49,391 nucleotides of DNA from Streptomyces hiroshimensis. Lineage in GTDB: Bacteria > Actinomycetota > Actinomycetes > Streptomycetales > Streptomycetaceae. Position 1 is the stretch's first letter. Each line of letters starts with the position of its first letter. The notes beneath the pieces are model-generated. The model searched no databases. It was not told where the DNA came from and saw only the letters and a program-made list of their open reading frames with translations. The stretch is taken from positions 1 to 49,391 of the forward strand of contig NZ_BMUT01000014.1 of assembly GCF_014650335.1 (NCBI RefSeq), given 5' to 3'. The translations under genes were made by a program, and so were the position numbers. Below, in pieces: positions 24,063 through 31,830 of the stretch.

Positions 24063-25940
24063 GTGGTGGTTGTGGTGGTGGGTGGAGTGCAGGTGTCGGG
24101 GCGCGGTGTGGTCGCCGGCGAGGGCGCCGGTGGCGGAGGCGCCGTGCCGGGGCCCGCGGGGGAACGGGGCGTCGTGGCTCCTCCCGTGGGCCCGGGCCCG
24201 GGCGGCACCTACGACTACGAGGGGTTCAGCCGGCTGGCGGGAGCGATGGAGGAGCCGCCGCGGGGGACGTACCAGGTGGGCTACCGGCGGCTGCAGGGCC
24301 GGGCGGGGGCGGTGAGCGTATGGGTGGGACTCCTGGTGGCGCTGGCGCCGTTGATGGCGGCAGGGGTGCTCGTGTGGCTGGTGTGGCCGGGGCACTGGGT
24401 GGTGCGGGGCGGATGGCTGGGGGCGGCGGACGGGGTGATGCTGGCGTCGGTGGGCCTGGTCGAGGTGTTCCGCGTGGTGAACGTGGTCTCGGTGGCACAC
24501 GCCTCCTGGGCGGCCCGCGATCCGGTGCCGGTGCGGGCGCAGCCGGGCGCCCGGGTGGCCTTCTGCACGACGTTCGTGCCGGGGAAGGAGCCCCTCGCCA
24601 TGGTGTCGGCGACCCTGGAGGGGGCGGTCCGGGTCGGCTACGACGGTCTGGTGGACGTATGGCTGCTGGACGAGGGGGACGATCCGGGGGCGCGGGCGCT
24701 GTGCGGGCGGCTGGGAGTGCGGCACTTCTCCCGGAAGGGCGTGGCACGGTACAACCGCCCCTCGGGGAAGTTCCGGGCCCGCACGAAGCACGGCAACTAC
24801 AACGCCTGGCTGGACGCGCACGGCCACGGCTACGACTTCGTGGCGTGCGTGGACACCGACCACGTGCCGCTGCCGAACTTCCTGGAGCGCATGCTGGGGT
24901 ATTTCCGTGACCCGGACGTGGCGTTCGTGGTGGGGCCGCAGGTGTACGGGAACTACTCGGCCCGGGTGACGAAGGCGGCGGAGAGCCAGCAGTTCCTGTT
25001 CCACGCGCTGGTGCAGCGGGCGGGCAACCGCTACGGCTCGCCGATGTTCGTGGGGACGTCCAACTGCCTTCGGGTGAGCGTGCTGCAGCAGATCGGCGGG
25101 TTCTACGACTCGATCACCGAGGACATGGCCACGGGCCTGGAGATCCACCGGCGGAAGAACCCGGCGACGGGCCGCCGCTGGCGCTCGGTCTACACCCCCG
25201 ACGTCCTGGCGGTGGGGGAGGGCCCGTCCTCCTGGACGGATTTCTTCTCGCAGCAGCTGCGCTGGTCGCGGGGCACGTTCGAGACCCTCCTGCGGCAGTT
25301 CGGGCGGGCCATGTGGACCCTGTCCCCGGGCCGCCTGTGGAACTACAGCCTGCTGGTCGCCTACTACCCCATGTCCGCCATGACCTGGGTCCTCGGCGGC
25401 GTCTCCTGTTTCCTCTTCCTCGGCCTCGGGGCCTCGGGGATCAACGTGCCCTCCCAGGTGTGGCTGATGCTCTACGGCGATGCGGCCGTGCTGCAAATCT
25501 GCCTGTACGTCATCAACCGCCGCCACAACGTCAGCCCGCACGAGCCGGAAGGCTCCTCCGGCGTGGCCGGGATGGTGATGTCGGCGGTGTCGGCGCCGCT
25601 GTACGCCCGGGCGCTGGGACAGGCGCTGCTGCGACGGCGCTCGGGCTTCGTGGTGACGCCGAAGGGCGCCTCGGTGTCGGGGGACTGCGCGGCGACCTTC
25701 CGCACGCACCTGTGGTGGGCGTGTGTCTTCGGGGTGTGCCTGGCGGCGTCGGTGGTGCTGGGGCATGCGTCGACGGCCATGCGGGTGTGGGCCTGCCTCG
25801 CGCTGTTCACGGCGCTGGGGCCGGTGGGGGTGTGGCTGGCCGGCCGGGTGCGGGGGCAGTGGCCGAGCGGCCGGGGCACCGGCAGCGGCACCGGTGGGGC
25901 GGCCATCTCGCGGCCCCGCACCCGGCACAGCACCGTCTGA
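24063..25940 (+). CDS. Cellulose-synthase-like processive GT2 glycosyltransferase
   Basis: About 625 residues. The start is uncertain: GTG codons at 24063 and 24066 follow GGGGGAG, but a TTG at 24033 and later GTGs are possible. After a Gly/Val-rich N-terminus there are two membrane segments, then a GT-A domain with LLDEGDDPGARAL, CVDTDHVPLPN, the TED motif (ITEDMATGLE) and SQQLRWSRG (QxxRW). Four or five further membrane helices follow. The D, DxD, TED, QxxRW series is that of cellulose, hyaluronan and related processive synthases that polymerise and export a beta-glycan. No CslA-partner oxidase, glycanase or PilZ domain is seen here. Confidence 0.88.
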   Translation: MVVVVVGGVQVSGRGVVAGEGAGGGGAVPGPAGERGVVAPPVGPGPGGTYDYEGFSRLAGAMEEPPRGTYQVGYRRLQGRAGAVSVWVGLLVALAPLMAAGVLVWLVWPGHWVVRGGWLGAADGVMLASVGLVEVFRVVNVVSVAHASWAARDPVPVRAQPGARVAFCTTFVPGKEPLAMVSATLEGAVRVGYDGLVDVWLLDEGDDPGARALCGRLGVRHFSRKGVARYNRPSGKFRARTKHGNYNAWLDAHGHGYDFVACVDTDHVPLPNFLERMLGYFRDPDVAFVVGPQVYGNYSARVTKAAESQQFLFHALVQRAGNRYGSPMFVGTSNCLRVSVLQQIGGFYDSITEDMATGLEIHRRKNPATGRRWRSVYTPDVLAVGEGPSSWTDFFSQQLRWSRGTFETLLRQFGRAMWTLSPGRLWNYSLLVAYYPMSAMTWVLGGVSCFLFLGLGASGINVPSQVWLMLYGDAAVLQICLYVINRRHNVSPHEPEGSSGVAGMVMSAVSAPLYARALGQALLRRRSGFVVTPKGASVSGDCAATFRTHLWWACVFGVCLAASVVLGHASTAMRVWACLALFTALGPVGVWLAGRVRGQWPSGRGTGSGTGGAAISRPRTRHSTV

Positions 25941-25986
25941 CCCGGATCGCCGCGGGGCCGCGGGGCCCGGCCGGAAGGCACCGCCC

Positions 25987-26046
25987 AGGAGGCAGGACCG
26001 AAGGGGGCGGAACCGAAGGGGACAAGACCGAGGGAGGCAGGACCAT
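25987..26046 (+). repeat. 15-bp tandem repeat, four units, carrying a ribosome-binding site
   Basis: Units begin at 25987, 26002, 26017 and 26032 and share the pattern RGGRGRCRRRACCRA. The last unit contains the GGGAGG site and the first two bases of the reductase ATG (26045). Confidence 0.85.
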
Positions 26047-26707
26047 GGGTACCGACACCGCACCCGGCCCGATGCGCGTACTCGTGCTCGGCGCGTCGCT
26101 GCGCAAGGACTCGCTCAACGCCCGGCTGGCCTCGCTCGTGGCCCGCCTGGTCCGGGACGAGGCCGGCGCGGACGTCGACCACGCCCACATGGACGAGTTC
26201 TCCATGCCGCTCTACAACGGCGACACCGAGGCCGGCGAGGGCCTGCCGCCCGGAGCGCTCGCGCTGCGCGACCGCCTGGCCGCGTGCGAGGCCCTGGTGA
26301 TCTCCTCGCCCGAGTACAACGCCTCGATGCCCGGCGGGCTGAAGAACGCCATCGACTGGGTCTCCCGCGTCCAGCCCCAGCCGTTCAAGGACAAGCACGC
26401 CCTGCTGGTCTCCGCGTCACCGTCCCTGGTCGGCGGCAACCGCGGGCTGTGGGCGCTGCGGGTTCCGCTCGAACACCTGGGGACGCGCGTCTACCCCGAC
26501 ATGTTCAGCCTCGCCAGGGCGCACGAGGGCTTCACCGCGGACGGTGACCTCTCCGACGGCGGGCTCCACGCGCGGCTGGTGGAATCGGTGACGGCGTTCC
26601 TGCGGCTGGTCGAGGCGGACACGCGCTACGTCTGCCTGCGCCGGCGCTGGTACGAGTTCCTCGGCGACTGCACGGACGCGCCGGTCACCCAGCGGGCCCA
26701 GGACTGA
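26045..26707 (+). CDS. NAD(P)H-dependent FMN reductase
   Basis: A 220-residue flavodoxin-fold protein. It starts MRVLVLGASLRKDSLNARLA after a short N-terminal extension and has the family motif ISSPEYNASMPGGLKNAIDW, which binds FMN and forms the dimer. The family reduces quinones, azo compounds or chromate, or supplies reduced FMN to monooxygenases. The C-terminal 30 residues (CLRRRWYEFLGD) extend beyond the compact core. GGAGG, part of a tandem repeat, precedes the ATG. It is convergent with the D-amino-acid-oxidase-like gene 59 bp away. Confidence 0.9.
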   Translation: MGTDTAPGPMRVLVLGASLRKDSLNARLASLVARLVRDEAGADVDHAHMDEFSMPLYNGDTEAGEGLPPGALALRDRLAACEALVISSPEYNASMPGGLKNAIDWVSRVQPQPFKDKHALLVSASPSLVGGNRGLWALRVPLEHLGTRVYPDMFSLARAHEGFTADGDLSDGGLHARLVESVTAFLRLVEADTRYVCLRRRWYEFLGDCTDAPVTQRAQD

Positions 26708-26766
26708 CGAGCCGGGGCCGCCGGCGGGGCCCCCACGCGGGACCCGGCGCCCCCCGGCCCCCGCGT

Positions 26767-27729
26767 TCAGTCGTCTTCCGCGGCCACGAGCTCCGCCACC
26801 GCGAGCGCGCAGCCCCACGACACCGTGACGCCCGCGCCGCCGTGCCCGTAGTTGTGAATCAGCCGTGCCCCGCCGGGCAGCCGGCCGGTTTCCAGCCGCG
26901 CGGGGGAGCGGGCCGGGCGCAGCCCGACCCGGTGGGCGAGGACGCGGGCGCCGGCCAGGCGCGGATGCACCCGGGCGCAGCGGCTGATGATCGAGCGGGC
27001 CGTGCCCGGCGAGGGAGTGCGGTCCCACACGTGCTCCCGTGCGGTGCCGCCGAGGACCACCCCGTACGGCTGCGGGAGGACGTAGAGGATCTCGCCGGTG
27101 CCGTGGTTCTCCGCGGCCAGCCACTCGTCCACCCCGGGGTTCTCCACCACGACGACCTGTCCCTGCACGGGGTGCACCAGCGGGTCGGGCACCAGGGCGC
27201 GGGCGCCGAGGCCGGTGCAGTTCACGACGACCGGTGCCGCGCGCCCGGCCTCGGCCAGGTCCGGCACGTCCCGGTCGGTGACGGTGCCGCCCGCGGCCGC
27301 GAGCCGGTGCTGGAGATGACCGAGATATGCCGTCATGTCGACCAAGGGGGTGCGGGCCCGGACACCGTGGCCGTAGCCCGCGGGCAGCTCGCCGGGCCCG
27401 GCCGGCCGAAGCCCGGGGACGCCGGCCGTCCAGGGGCCCTGCTCCTCCGGCGCCGTACTCGCATGGGTGCCGTCGACCATCCGGACGCCCGTCTCCCGGG
27501 GCCTGGCGGCGAGCTGCGACAGCACCCGGAAGGACTCCAGCGACCAGGCGGCGACCGCCTCCTCGGGCTCGATCCGGTACGGCCACCACAGGCCTCCGGC
27601 CACCGCGGAGGTGGTGTCCGCCGCCCGCTCCCGGCTCCACACCCCGACCCGCCGCCCGGCCTCCGCCAGCACCACGGCAGCGGTCAGCCCGATGACCCCG
27701 GATCCCACGACGATCACATCGTCCGCCAT
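26767..27729 (-). CDS. D-amino-acid oxidase-like FAD oxidoreductase
   Basis: A 320-residue DAAO-family protein. The N-terminal VIVVGSGVIGLTAAVVLAEAGR binds FAD. GGLWWPYRIEPEE, the VNCTGLGARALVPDP segment and the C-terminal LIHNYGHGGAGVTVSWGCA are the conserved DAAO blocks. The length is normal. These enzymes deaminate D-amino acids to keto acids with H2O2 release; a peroxisome-type targeting end is absent, as expected in bacteria. No racemase or transporter is adjacent. The ATG at 27729 begins directly with the flavin-binding strand; no strong Shine-Dalgarno sequence is visible. Confidence 0.9.
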   Translation of the reverse strand: MADDVIVVGSGVIGLTAAVVLAEAGRRVGVWSRERAADTTSAVAGGLWWPYRIEPEEAVAAWSLESFRVLSQLAARPRETGVRMVDGTHASTAPEEQGPWTAGVPGLRPAGPGELPAGYGHGVRARTPLVDMTAYLGHLQHRLAAAGGTVTDRDVPDLAEAGRAAPVVVNCTGLGARALVPDPLVHPVQGQVVVVENPGVDEWLAAENHGTGEILYVLPQPYGVVLGGTAREHVWDRTPSPGTARSIISRCARVHPRLAGARVLAHRVGLRPARSPARLETGRLPGGARLIHNYGHGGAGVTVSWGCALAVAELVAAEDD

Positions 27730-27886
27730 GCCGACACCGTACCCCCGTGTCCGGAACCTCTTTCCCCGGATATCGGTTCTGTTGACTTCTCCGCCGCCCT
27801 GTGGAATTTATTCCCCACCCGGATCCGGCTTTTCGCCATTCCTCAGGTTCCTCAGATTCCCCGGAGTCCCCAACCACAGGAGCGCC

Positions 27887-28549
27887 ATGTCCAGATCCAG
27901 AGTTCTCTTCCTCTGCAGCGCGGCAATAGCGGCGATATGCGGCCCGGTGCTGCCGGCGCACGCAGCGTCCCCCGCGATCACCGTGCCGCCCGATAAAATC
28001 GTGATCGAGGTCGCCACGGTCAACGGTTCCGGGTGTCCCGCCGGCTCCGCCGCCGTGGGCGTCTCCCTCGACAACACCGCTTTCACCGTCACCTACAGCA
28101 AATACCTCGCCCAGGTGGGCCTCGGCGCGAAGCCGACCGACTTCCGCAAGAACTGCCAGCTGAATCTGATCGTCCATGTGCCGCACGGATTCACGTATGC
28201 CGTCGCCAGCGTCGACTACCGCGGATATGCCCAGCTCCAACCCGGAGCCACGGGCGAGCAGAAGGCCTCGTACTACTTCCAGGGCCAGTCGCAGACCACG
28301 GTCAAGTCCCACCAGTTCAAGGGCTCGCTCGACGACAACTGGCAGGCGACCGACACCAACGAGATCGCGCAGTACGTGTGGGCACCCTGCGGGGAGCGGC
28401 GCAACTTCAACATCAACACCGAGCTGACCGTCAACGCCGGCACCTCCGACCCCACGAAGACCACCAGCTTCATGGCCATGGACTCCACGGACACCGCCAT
28501 CAACACCATCTACCGCATCGCCTGGAAGGAGTGCCCGCCGAAGCGGTAG
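27887..28549 (+). CDS. Secreted DUF4360-type protein
   Basis: A 220-residue exported protein. MSRSRVLFLCSAAIAAICGP through AHAAS is a Sec signal. The mature part has VNGSGCPAGSAAVGVSLDN, FRKNCQLNLIVHVPHGFTYA and the CGERRNFNINTELTV strand, matching the DUF4360 pattern of fungal and actinobacterial secreted proteins, with four cysteines probably forming two disulfides. The function is unknown; expression on plant or wood substrates has been noted for relatives, but nothing here shows it. AGGAG lies seven bases before the ATG. A hairpin follows the stop codon. Confidence 0.82.
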   Translation: MSRSRVLFLCSAAIAAICGPVLPAHAASPAITVPPDKIVIEVATVNGSGCPAGSAAVGVSLDNTAFTVTYSKYLAQVGLGAKPTDFRKNCQLNLIVHVPHGFTYAVASVDYRGYAQLQPGATGEQKASYYFQGQSQTTVKSHQFKGSLDDNWQATDTNEIAQYVWAPCGERRNFNINTELTVNAGTSDPTKTTSFMAMDSTDTAINTIYRIAWKECPPKR

Positions 28550-28550
28550 C

Positions 28551-28585
28551 CCCCGGGGTTGTGGGAACCGCACAGGACCCCGGGG
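28551..28585 (+). terminator. Hairpin after the DUF4360 gene
   Basis: CCCCGGGGT (28551-28559) pairs with ACCCCGGGG (28577-28585), starting two bases after the stop codon. Confidence 0.65.
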
Positions 28586-28643
28586 CCTGCGCTGGCGCCG
28601 GCCCCGCTGTCCGGAAACGGGTGGGGCGGACGAGGATGAACGG

Positions 28644-29921
28644 GTGCTCGATACCCTCAATCCGGCGGACCCCGGCTTCGCACGCGACCCGTACCCGTAC
28701 TACGCGCGCCTGCGCACGGCGGGCCCCGCGGCGCGGGTGGCGCTGGCCAACGGCACGGAGGCCTGGCTGGTCACCGGCTACCGGCAGGCCCGGGAGGTGC
28801 TCGCCGACCCCCGCTTCTCCAACGTGCCACCGCACGCCGCGGGCCGCCCCAAACCCGACTCCCCGGCACAGCGCGCCCGCGGCTGCCTCGCCCGCCACAT
28901 GCTCAACACCGACGCCCCCGACCACACCCGGCTGCGCCGGCTGACCACGGCCGCGTTCACCCCGCGCCGGGTGGACGCCCTGCGCCCCCGCATCGAGCAG
29001 CTCACGGCGGAGCTGGTGGCGGACGTGGCCGGGGAGCTGGCCCGCGAGGGCGCCGCCGACCTCGTCGACGCCTTCGCCTTCCCGCTGCCGGTCCTCGTCA
29101 TCGGCGAGGTGCTCGGCGTGCCCGCGGCGGACCGGGCGGACCTGCGTACCTGGACATACCGGGTCGGTTCGCCCGCCGACGCCCTGCCCGCCGGAGCCGT
29201 CGACGAGGCGTGGACCCGCCTCCACGCCTACTTCACCTCCCTCATCGCGCAGAAGCGCCGGATACCCGGCGACGACCTCTTCAGCGCCCTGATCCACGAC
29301 GCGGGCGAGGGCGGCCTGGACGACGGCGAGCTGCTGGCGATGGCGTTCCTGCTGCTCTTCGCCGGCTACGAGACGACCATGAACCTTCTGGCGTCCGCCT
29401 CGCTCCTGCTGCTCACCCACCCCGGCGAGCTGGCCGCGGCCCGGCAGGGCGGCCCCGGGCGCTGGGCCGCCGTGGTCGAGGAGGCCCTGCGGCACGCGAG
29501 CCCGTTGGAGGGGACGACCTGGCGGCGCACGACAGAGGAGGTCGACCTGGGCGAGGGCGTGGTCCTGCCGGCCGGCGCCTCGGTCCTGGTGGTCCTCGCC
29601 GCCGCCAACCGCGACCCCGAGGCCTTCGCCGAGCCGGACGCGTTCCGGCCCGCCCGCTACGCCGCGGCCGGTGAAAGGGCCGCGCCGCACGCGGCCTTCG
29701 GGCACGGACCGCACTTCTGCCTCGGCTCGCGGCTGGCCCGGCTGGAAGCGGAGATCGCCCTTCCGATGCTGTTCGGCGAGGGCTCCCGGATGCCGGGCCT
29801 CTCCCTCGCGGCCGACCCCGCCCTGCTCGCCTACCGCCCCGGCCTCCTCGTCCGCGGCCCGCGGCACCTTCCCGTCCGCCCCGTCAGCGCGATGGCGCCC
29901 GGCGGAACACGAACCGGCTGA
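28644..29921 (+). CDS. Cytochrome P450
   Basis: A 425-residue soluble bacterial P450. Motifs in order: the helix C region DHTRLRRLTTAAFTPRRV, the I-helix oxygen-activation motif LLFAGYETTMN (Glu-Thr in place of the commoner Asp-Thr), the ExxR pair in EEALRHASP, and the heme loop FGHGPHFCLGSRLARLE with ligand Cys at about residue 359. It resembles CYP107-like actinobacterial enzymes. No ferredoxin or biosynthetic core gene is nearby, so the substrate is unknown. GTG at 28644 has GAGG nine bases upstream. Confidence 0.93.
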   Translation: MLDTLNPADPGFARDPYPYYARLRTAGPAARVALANGTEAWLVTGYRQAREVLADPRFSNVPPHAAGRPKPDSPAQRARGCLARHMLNTDAPDHTRLRRLTTAAFTPRRVDALRPRIEQLTAELVADVAGELAREGAADLVDAFAFPLPVLVIGEVLGVPAADRADLRTWTYRVGSPADALPAGAVDEAWTRLHAYFTSLIAQKRRIPGDDLFSALIHDAGEGGLDDGELLAMAFLLLFAGYETTMNLLASASLLLLTHPGELAAARQGGPGRWAAVVEEALRHASPLEGTTWRRTTEEVDLGEGVVLPAGASVLVVLAAANRDPEAFAEPDAFRPARYAAAGERAAPHAAFGHGPHFCLGSRLARLEAEIALPMLFGEGSRMPGLSLAADPALLAYRPGLLVRGPRHLPVRPVSAMAPGGTRTG

Positions 29922-30060
29922 TTCCGCCCCCGGGTTGACGTGCCCGGCCGTGCGCCGGCCCGTCCGTCCAGGGTGGCGGGAGGGACGTTCTTCCCCTGCC
30001 CGTGCCCATGGGCTCTACAGTGGCCTGTGCCTTTGTGTGCTGCCAGGGAGGAAGTGCGTA

Positions 30061-31320
30061 GTGGTCGACACGGTCCGGGGTTGTGTGCTGTTACTGGACG
30101 GTACGCCTGACCGGCGACGAGGTGTCCTGCCGAATCCGACCGCACATGCCATTGCGGGCGCCAACCCCCGCCGCTTCCTCGCCGCGGACGCCGTCGACGT
30201 CGTGCAACTGCCCGCCGTGGAGGGGCCGCAGAGCGCCCTGGCCTATCTCCAGCACGCCGCGGCCGTGCCCGGCCCGCTCCTGGTCTGGGTGACCGGACGG
30301 CTGATGATCCCGGCGCGCCGCGGCGGCGAGCTCCACCTGGCCCTGCCCGGCAGCACCCCGGCCACCGTCCGCTACACCGGCCTGCCCTGGGCCTGGCTGC
30401 TGCGCACCCTGCAGGCCCACGCGGGCCCGGTGCTGGTGCTGGCGGACCTGGAGGCGGACCCCGCCGCCCGGCCGCACGTGGAGAGCGGCGCGCATTCCGG
30501 GGAACTCTCCCAGGGCGTGCCGCTGTTCGGCGTCGTCAACCCCGTCCCGCCGGTCGCCGCGCGCGAAGCCGGCCCGTACACGCGGGCGCTCCTGGAAGCG
30601 CTGCAGACCGGTGACCACCGGGCCGGCGCCGTGCTCGACGCGTCCGCCCTGCACCGGCAGGCCCTGCTAGGGGCCGGTCCGGGGCAGGAAGCGCTGCCTC
30701 TGCAGTGGGGCGTGCCGGGACCGGTCCTGGCCAACGTCGCCGCGCCCGCCCGGCCCCATCCCCGGCCCCGGCAACAGCCCCGGCCACGGCCCGCGGCGGC
30801 GCCCGTACCGGCTCCCGTGCCGCAGCCCGCGCCGGTGCAGGCCGCGGCACCGGCGGCGCCCGTCCCCGCAGCGGAGCCGGCGGCCCAGCCCCAGGACGAT
30901 CTGCTGCCGGTCATCCTGGCCGCCGCCCACGCCGGCCGGCACAACGAGGCCGCGGCCATGGCCGCCGCGGGTGAGCAGCAGGCCCTGCGCCGCTACGGAC
31001 CGGACAGCCCCGAGGCGGGGCTGTGGGTCGAGGTCCGCGCGGACCTCGCCCGCATGGCCGGAGACCACGCGCGGGCCGCCGAGCTGTGGATGACGGCCGC
31101 GGGCGGACGCCTGGGCCGCAGCGGACCCGCCGACGGGGAGGTGCTGGCGGCGGTGAAGCGGGCACACTTCTGCTGGCAGCACAGCGGCGACCGGGCGGTC
31201 CGCCTCGCCCCCGCCCTGCTCGCGCTGTGGGAGCGGCTTCCCGGAGGCGAGGGCGCGGCCGAGCACATCCGGATGCGGCTGCAGGAAGCGCAGGAGGTCC
31301 CGCCCACGGTGGCCCACTGA
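30061..31320 (+). CDS. Two-domain hypothetical protein, possible degenerate caspase-like domain plus helical repeats
   Basis: A 419-residue protein from GTG 30061, which follows GGGAGGAA. The N-terminal domain (about 1-210) alternates strands and helices, with PGPLLVWVTGRLMIPARRGG, ELHLALPGSTPATVRYTGLP and GPVLVLADLEADPAARPHV. That order resembles a caspase-like peptidase fold, but the His-Gly and Cys positions are not conserved, so it would be inactive. A Pro/Ala-rich linker of about 60 residues follows. The last 150 residues are helical and TPR-like (AAHAGRHNEAAAMAAAGEQQ and DHARAAELWMTAA). It may be a scaffold; there is no functional evidence. It converges on the RidA gene seven bases away. 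Confidence 0.7.
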   Translation: MVDTVRGCVLLLDGTPDRRRGVLPNPTAHAIAGANPRRFLAADAVDVVQLPAVEGPQSALAYLQHAAAVPGPLLVWVTGRLMIPARRGGELHLALPGSTPATVRYTGLPWAWLLRTLQAHAGPVLVLADLEADPAARPHVESGAHSGELSQGVPLFGVVNPVPPVAAREAGPYTRALLEALQTGDHRAGAVLDASALHRQALLGAGPGQEALPLQWGVPGPVLANVAAPARPHPRPRQQPRPRPAAAPVPAPVPQPAPVQAAAPAAPVPAAEPAAQPQDDLLPVILAAAHAGRHNEAAAMAAAGEQQALRRYGPDSPEAGLWVEVRADLARMAGDHARAAELWMTAAGGRLGRSGPADGEVLAAVKRAHFCWQHSGDRAVRLAPALLALWERLPGGEGAAEHIRMRLQEAQEVPPTVAH

Positions 31321-31327
31321 TGCCGCA

Positions 31328-31747
31328 TCAGGCGGTGCGGTCCTCCGGGACGACGGCCAGGGCCTCGACTTCGAGGAGCAGCTCCGGCTGGAAGAGCGCA
31401 CCGACCTGGACCGCCGAACTCGCGGGCAGCCGCGTAGGGTCGAGGAAGGAGTCGCGGGCGGCGCGGACGGCCGGGAGGTCGGCGATGTCGGTGACGAAGT
31501 AGGTGAGTTTGACGACGTCGTCGAAGGAGGCCCCCGCGGCCGCGAGGCAGCGCCGGAGGTTGGTGAAGACCTGCCGGGCCTGGGCCTCGGGGTCGCCGGC
31601 GCCCACGAGCCTGCCGTGCTCGTCGTGCGCCACCTGCCCCGATACGGCCACCAGCCGGCCGGTGCCCGTGACCACGTGGGTGTAGCCGGTGGCGGGGGCG
31701 ACCCCGTCGGGGGCGGGGAGGTATGTGAGGTGGGTGCGTTCGCTCAT
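31328..31747 (-). CDS. RidA/YjgF-family protein
   Basis: A 139-residue trimeric RidA-fold protein. GRLVAVSGQVAHDEHGRLVG, then ARQVFTNLRRCLAAAGASFD and VVKLTYFVTDIADLP are the typical strands and helix. The C-terminus has LLEVEALAVVP, the usual conserved end; the key Arg near the active-site cleft (canonical RNPVPARTA) is not evident here, where RLPASSAVQVGALF stands instead, so enamine deaminase activity may be altered or absent. The ATG at 31747 has AGGA upstream. It is the third gene after the glutamine synthetase-like and amidohydrolase genes and may clear reactive imines from that pathway. Confidence 0.85.
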   Translation of the reverse strand: MSERTHLTYLPAPDGVAPATGYTHVVTGTGRLVAVSGQVAHDEHGRLVGAGDPEAQARQVFTNLRRCLAAAGASFDDVVKLTYFVTDIADLPAVRAARDSFLDPTRLPASSAVQVGALFQPELLLEVEALAVVPEDRTA

Positions 31748-31780
31748 GAACGGCATCCTGCCCTACGGCCCGCGCACGGC

Positions 31781-31830
31781 CTGTACGCGGTCTCACGCGG
31801 TCTCATGCGGCCTCACGCAGCCTCACGCAG
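31781..31830. repeat. 10-bp tandem repeat, five units, across a stop codon
   Basis: Five 10-bp units start at 31781, 31791, 31801, 31811 and 31821, with the pattern YYKYACGCRG. The unit at 31801 holds the stop codon of the amidohydrolase gene (TGA on the minus strand at 31803-31805), and the TGA is repeated in neighbouring units. Confidence 0.85.
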
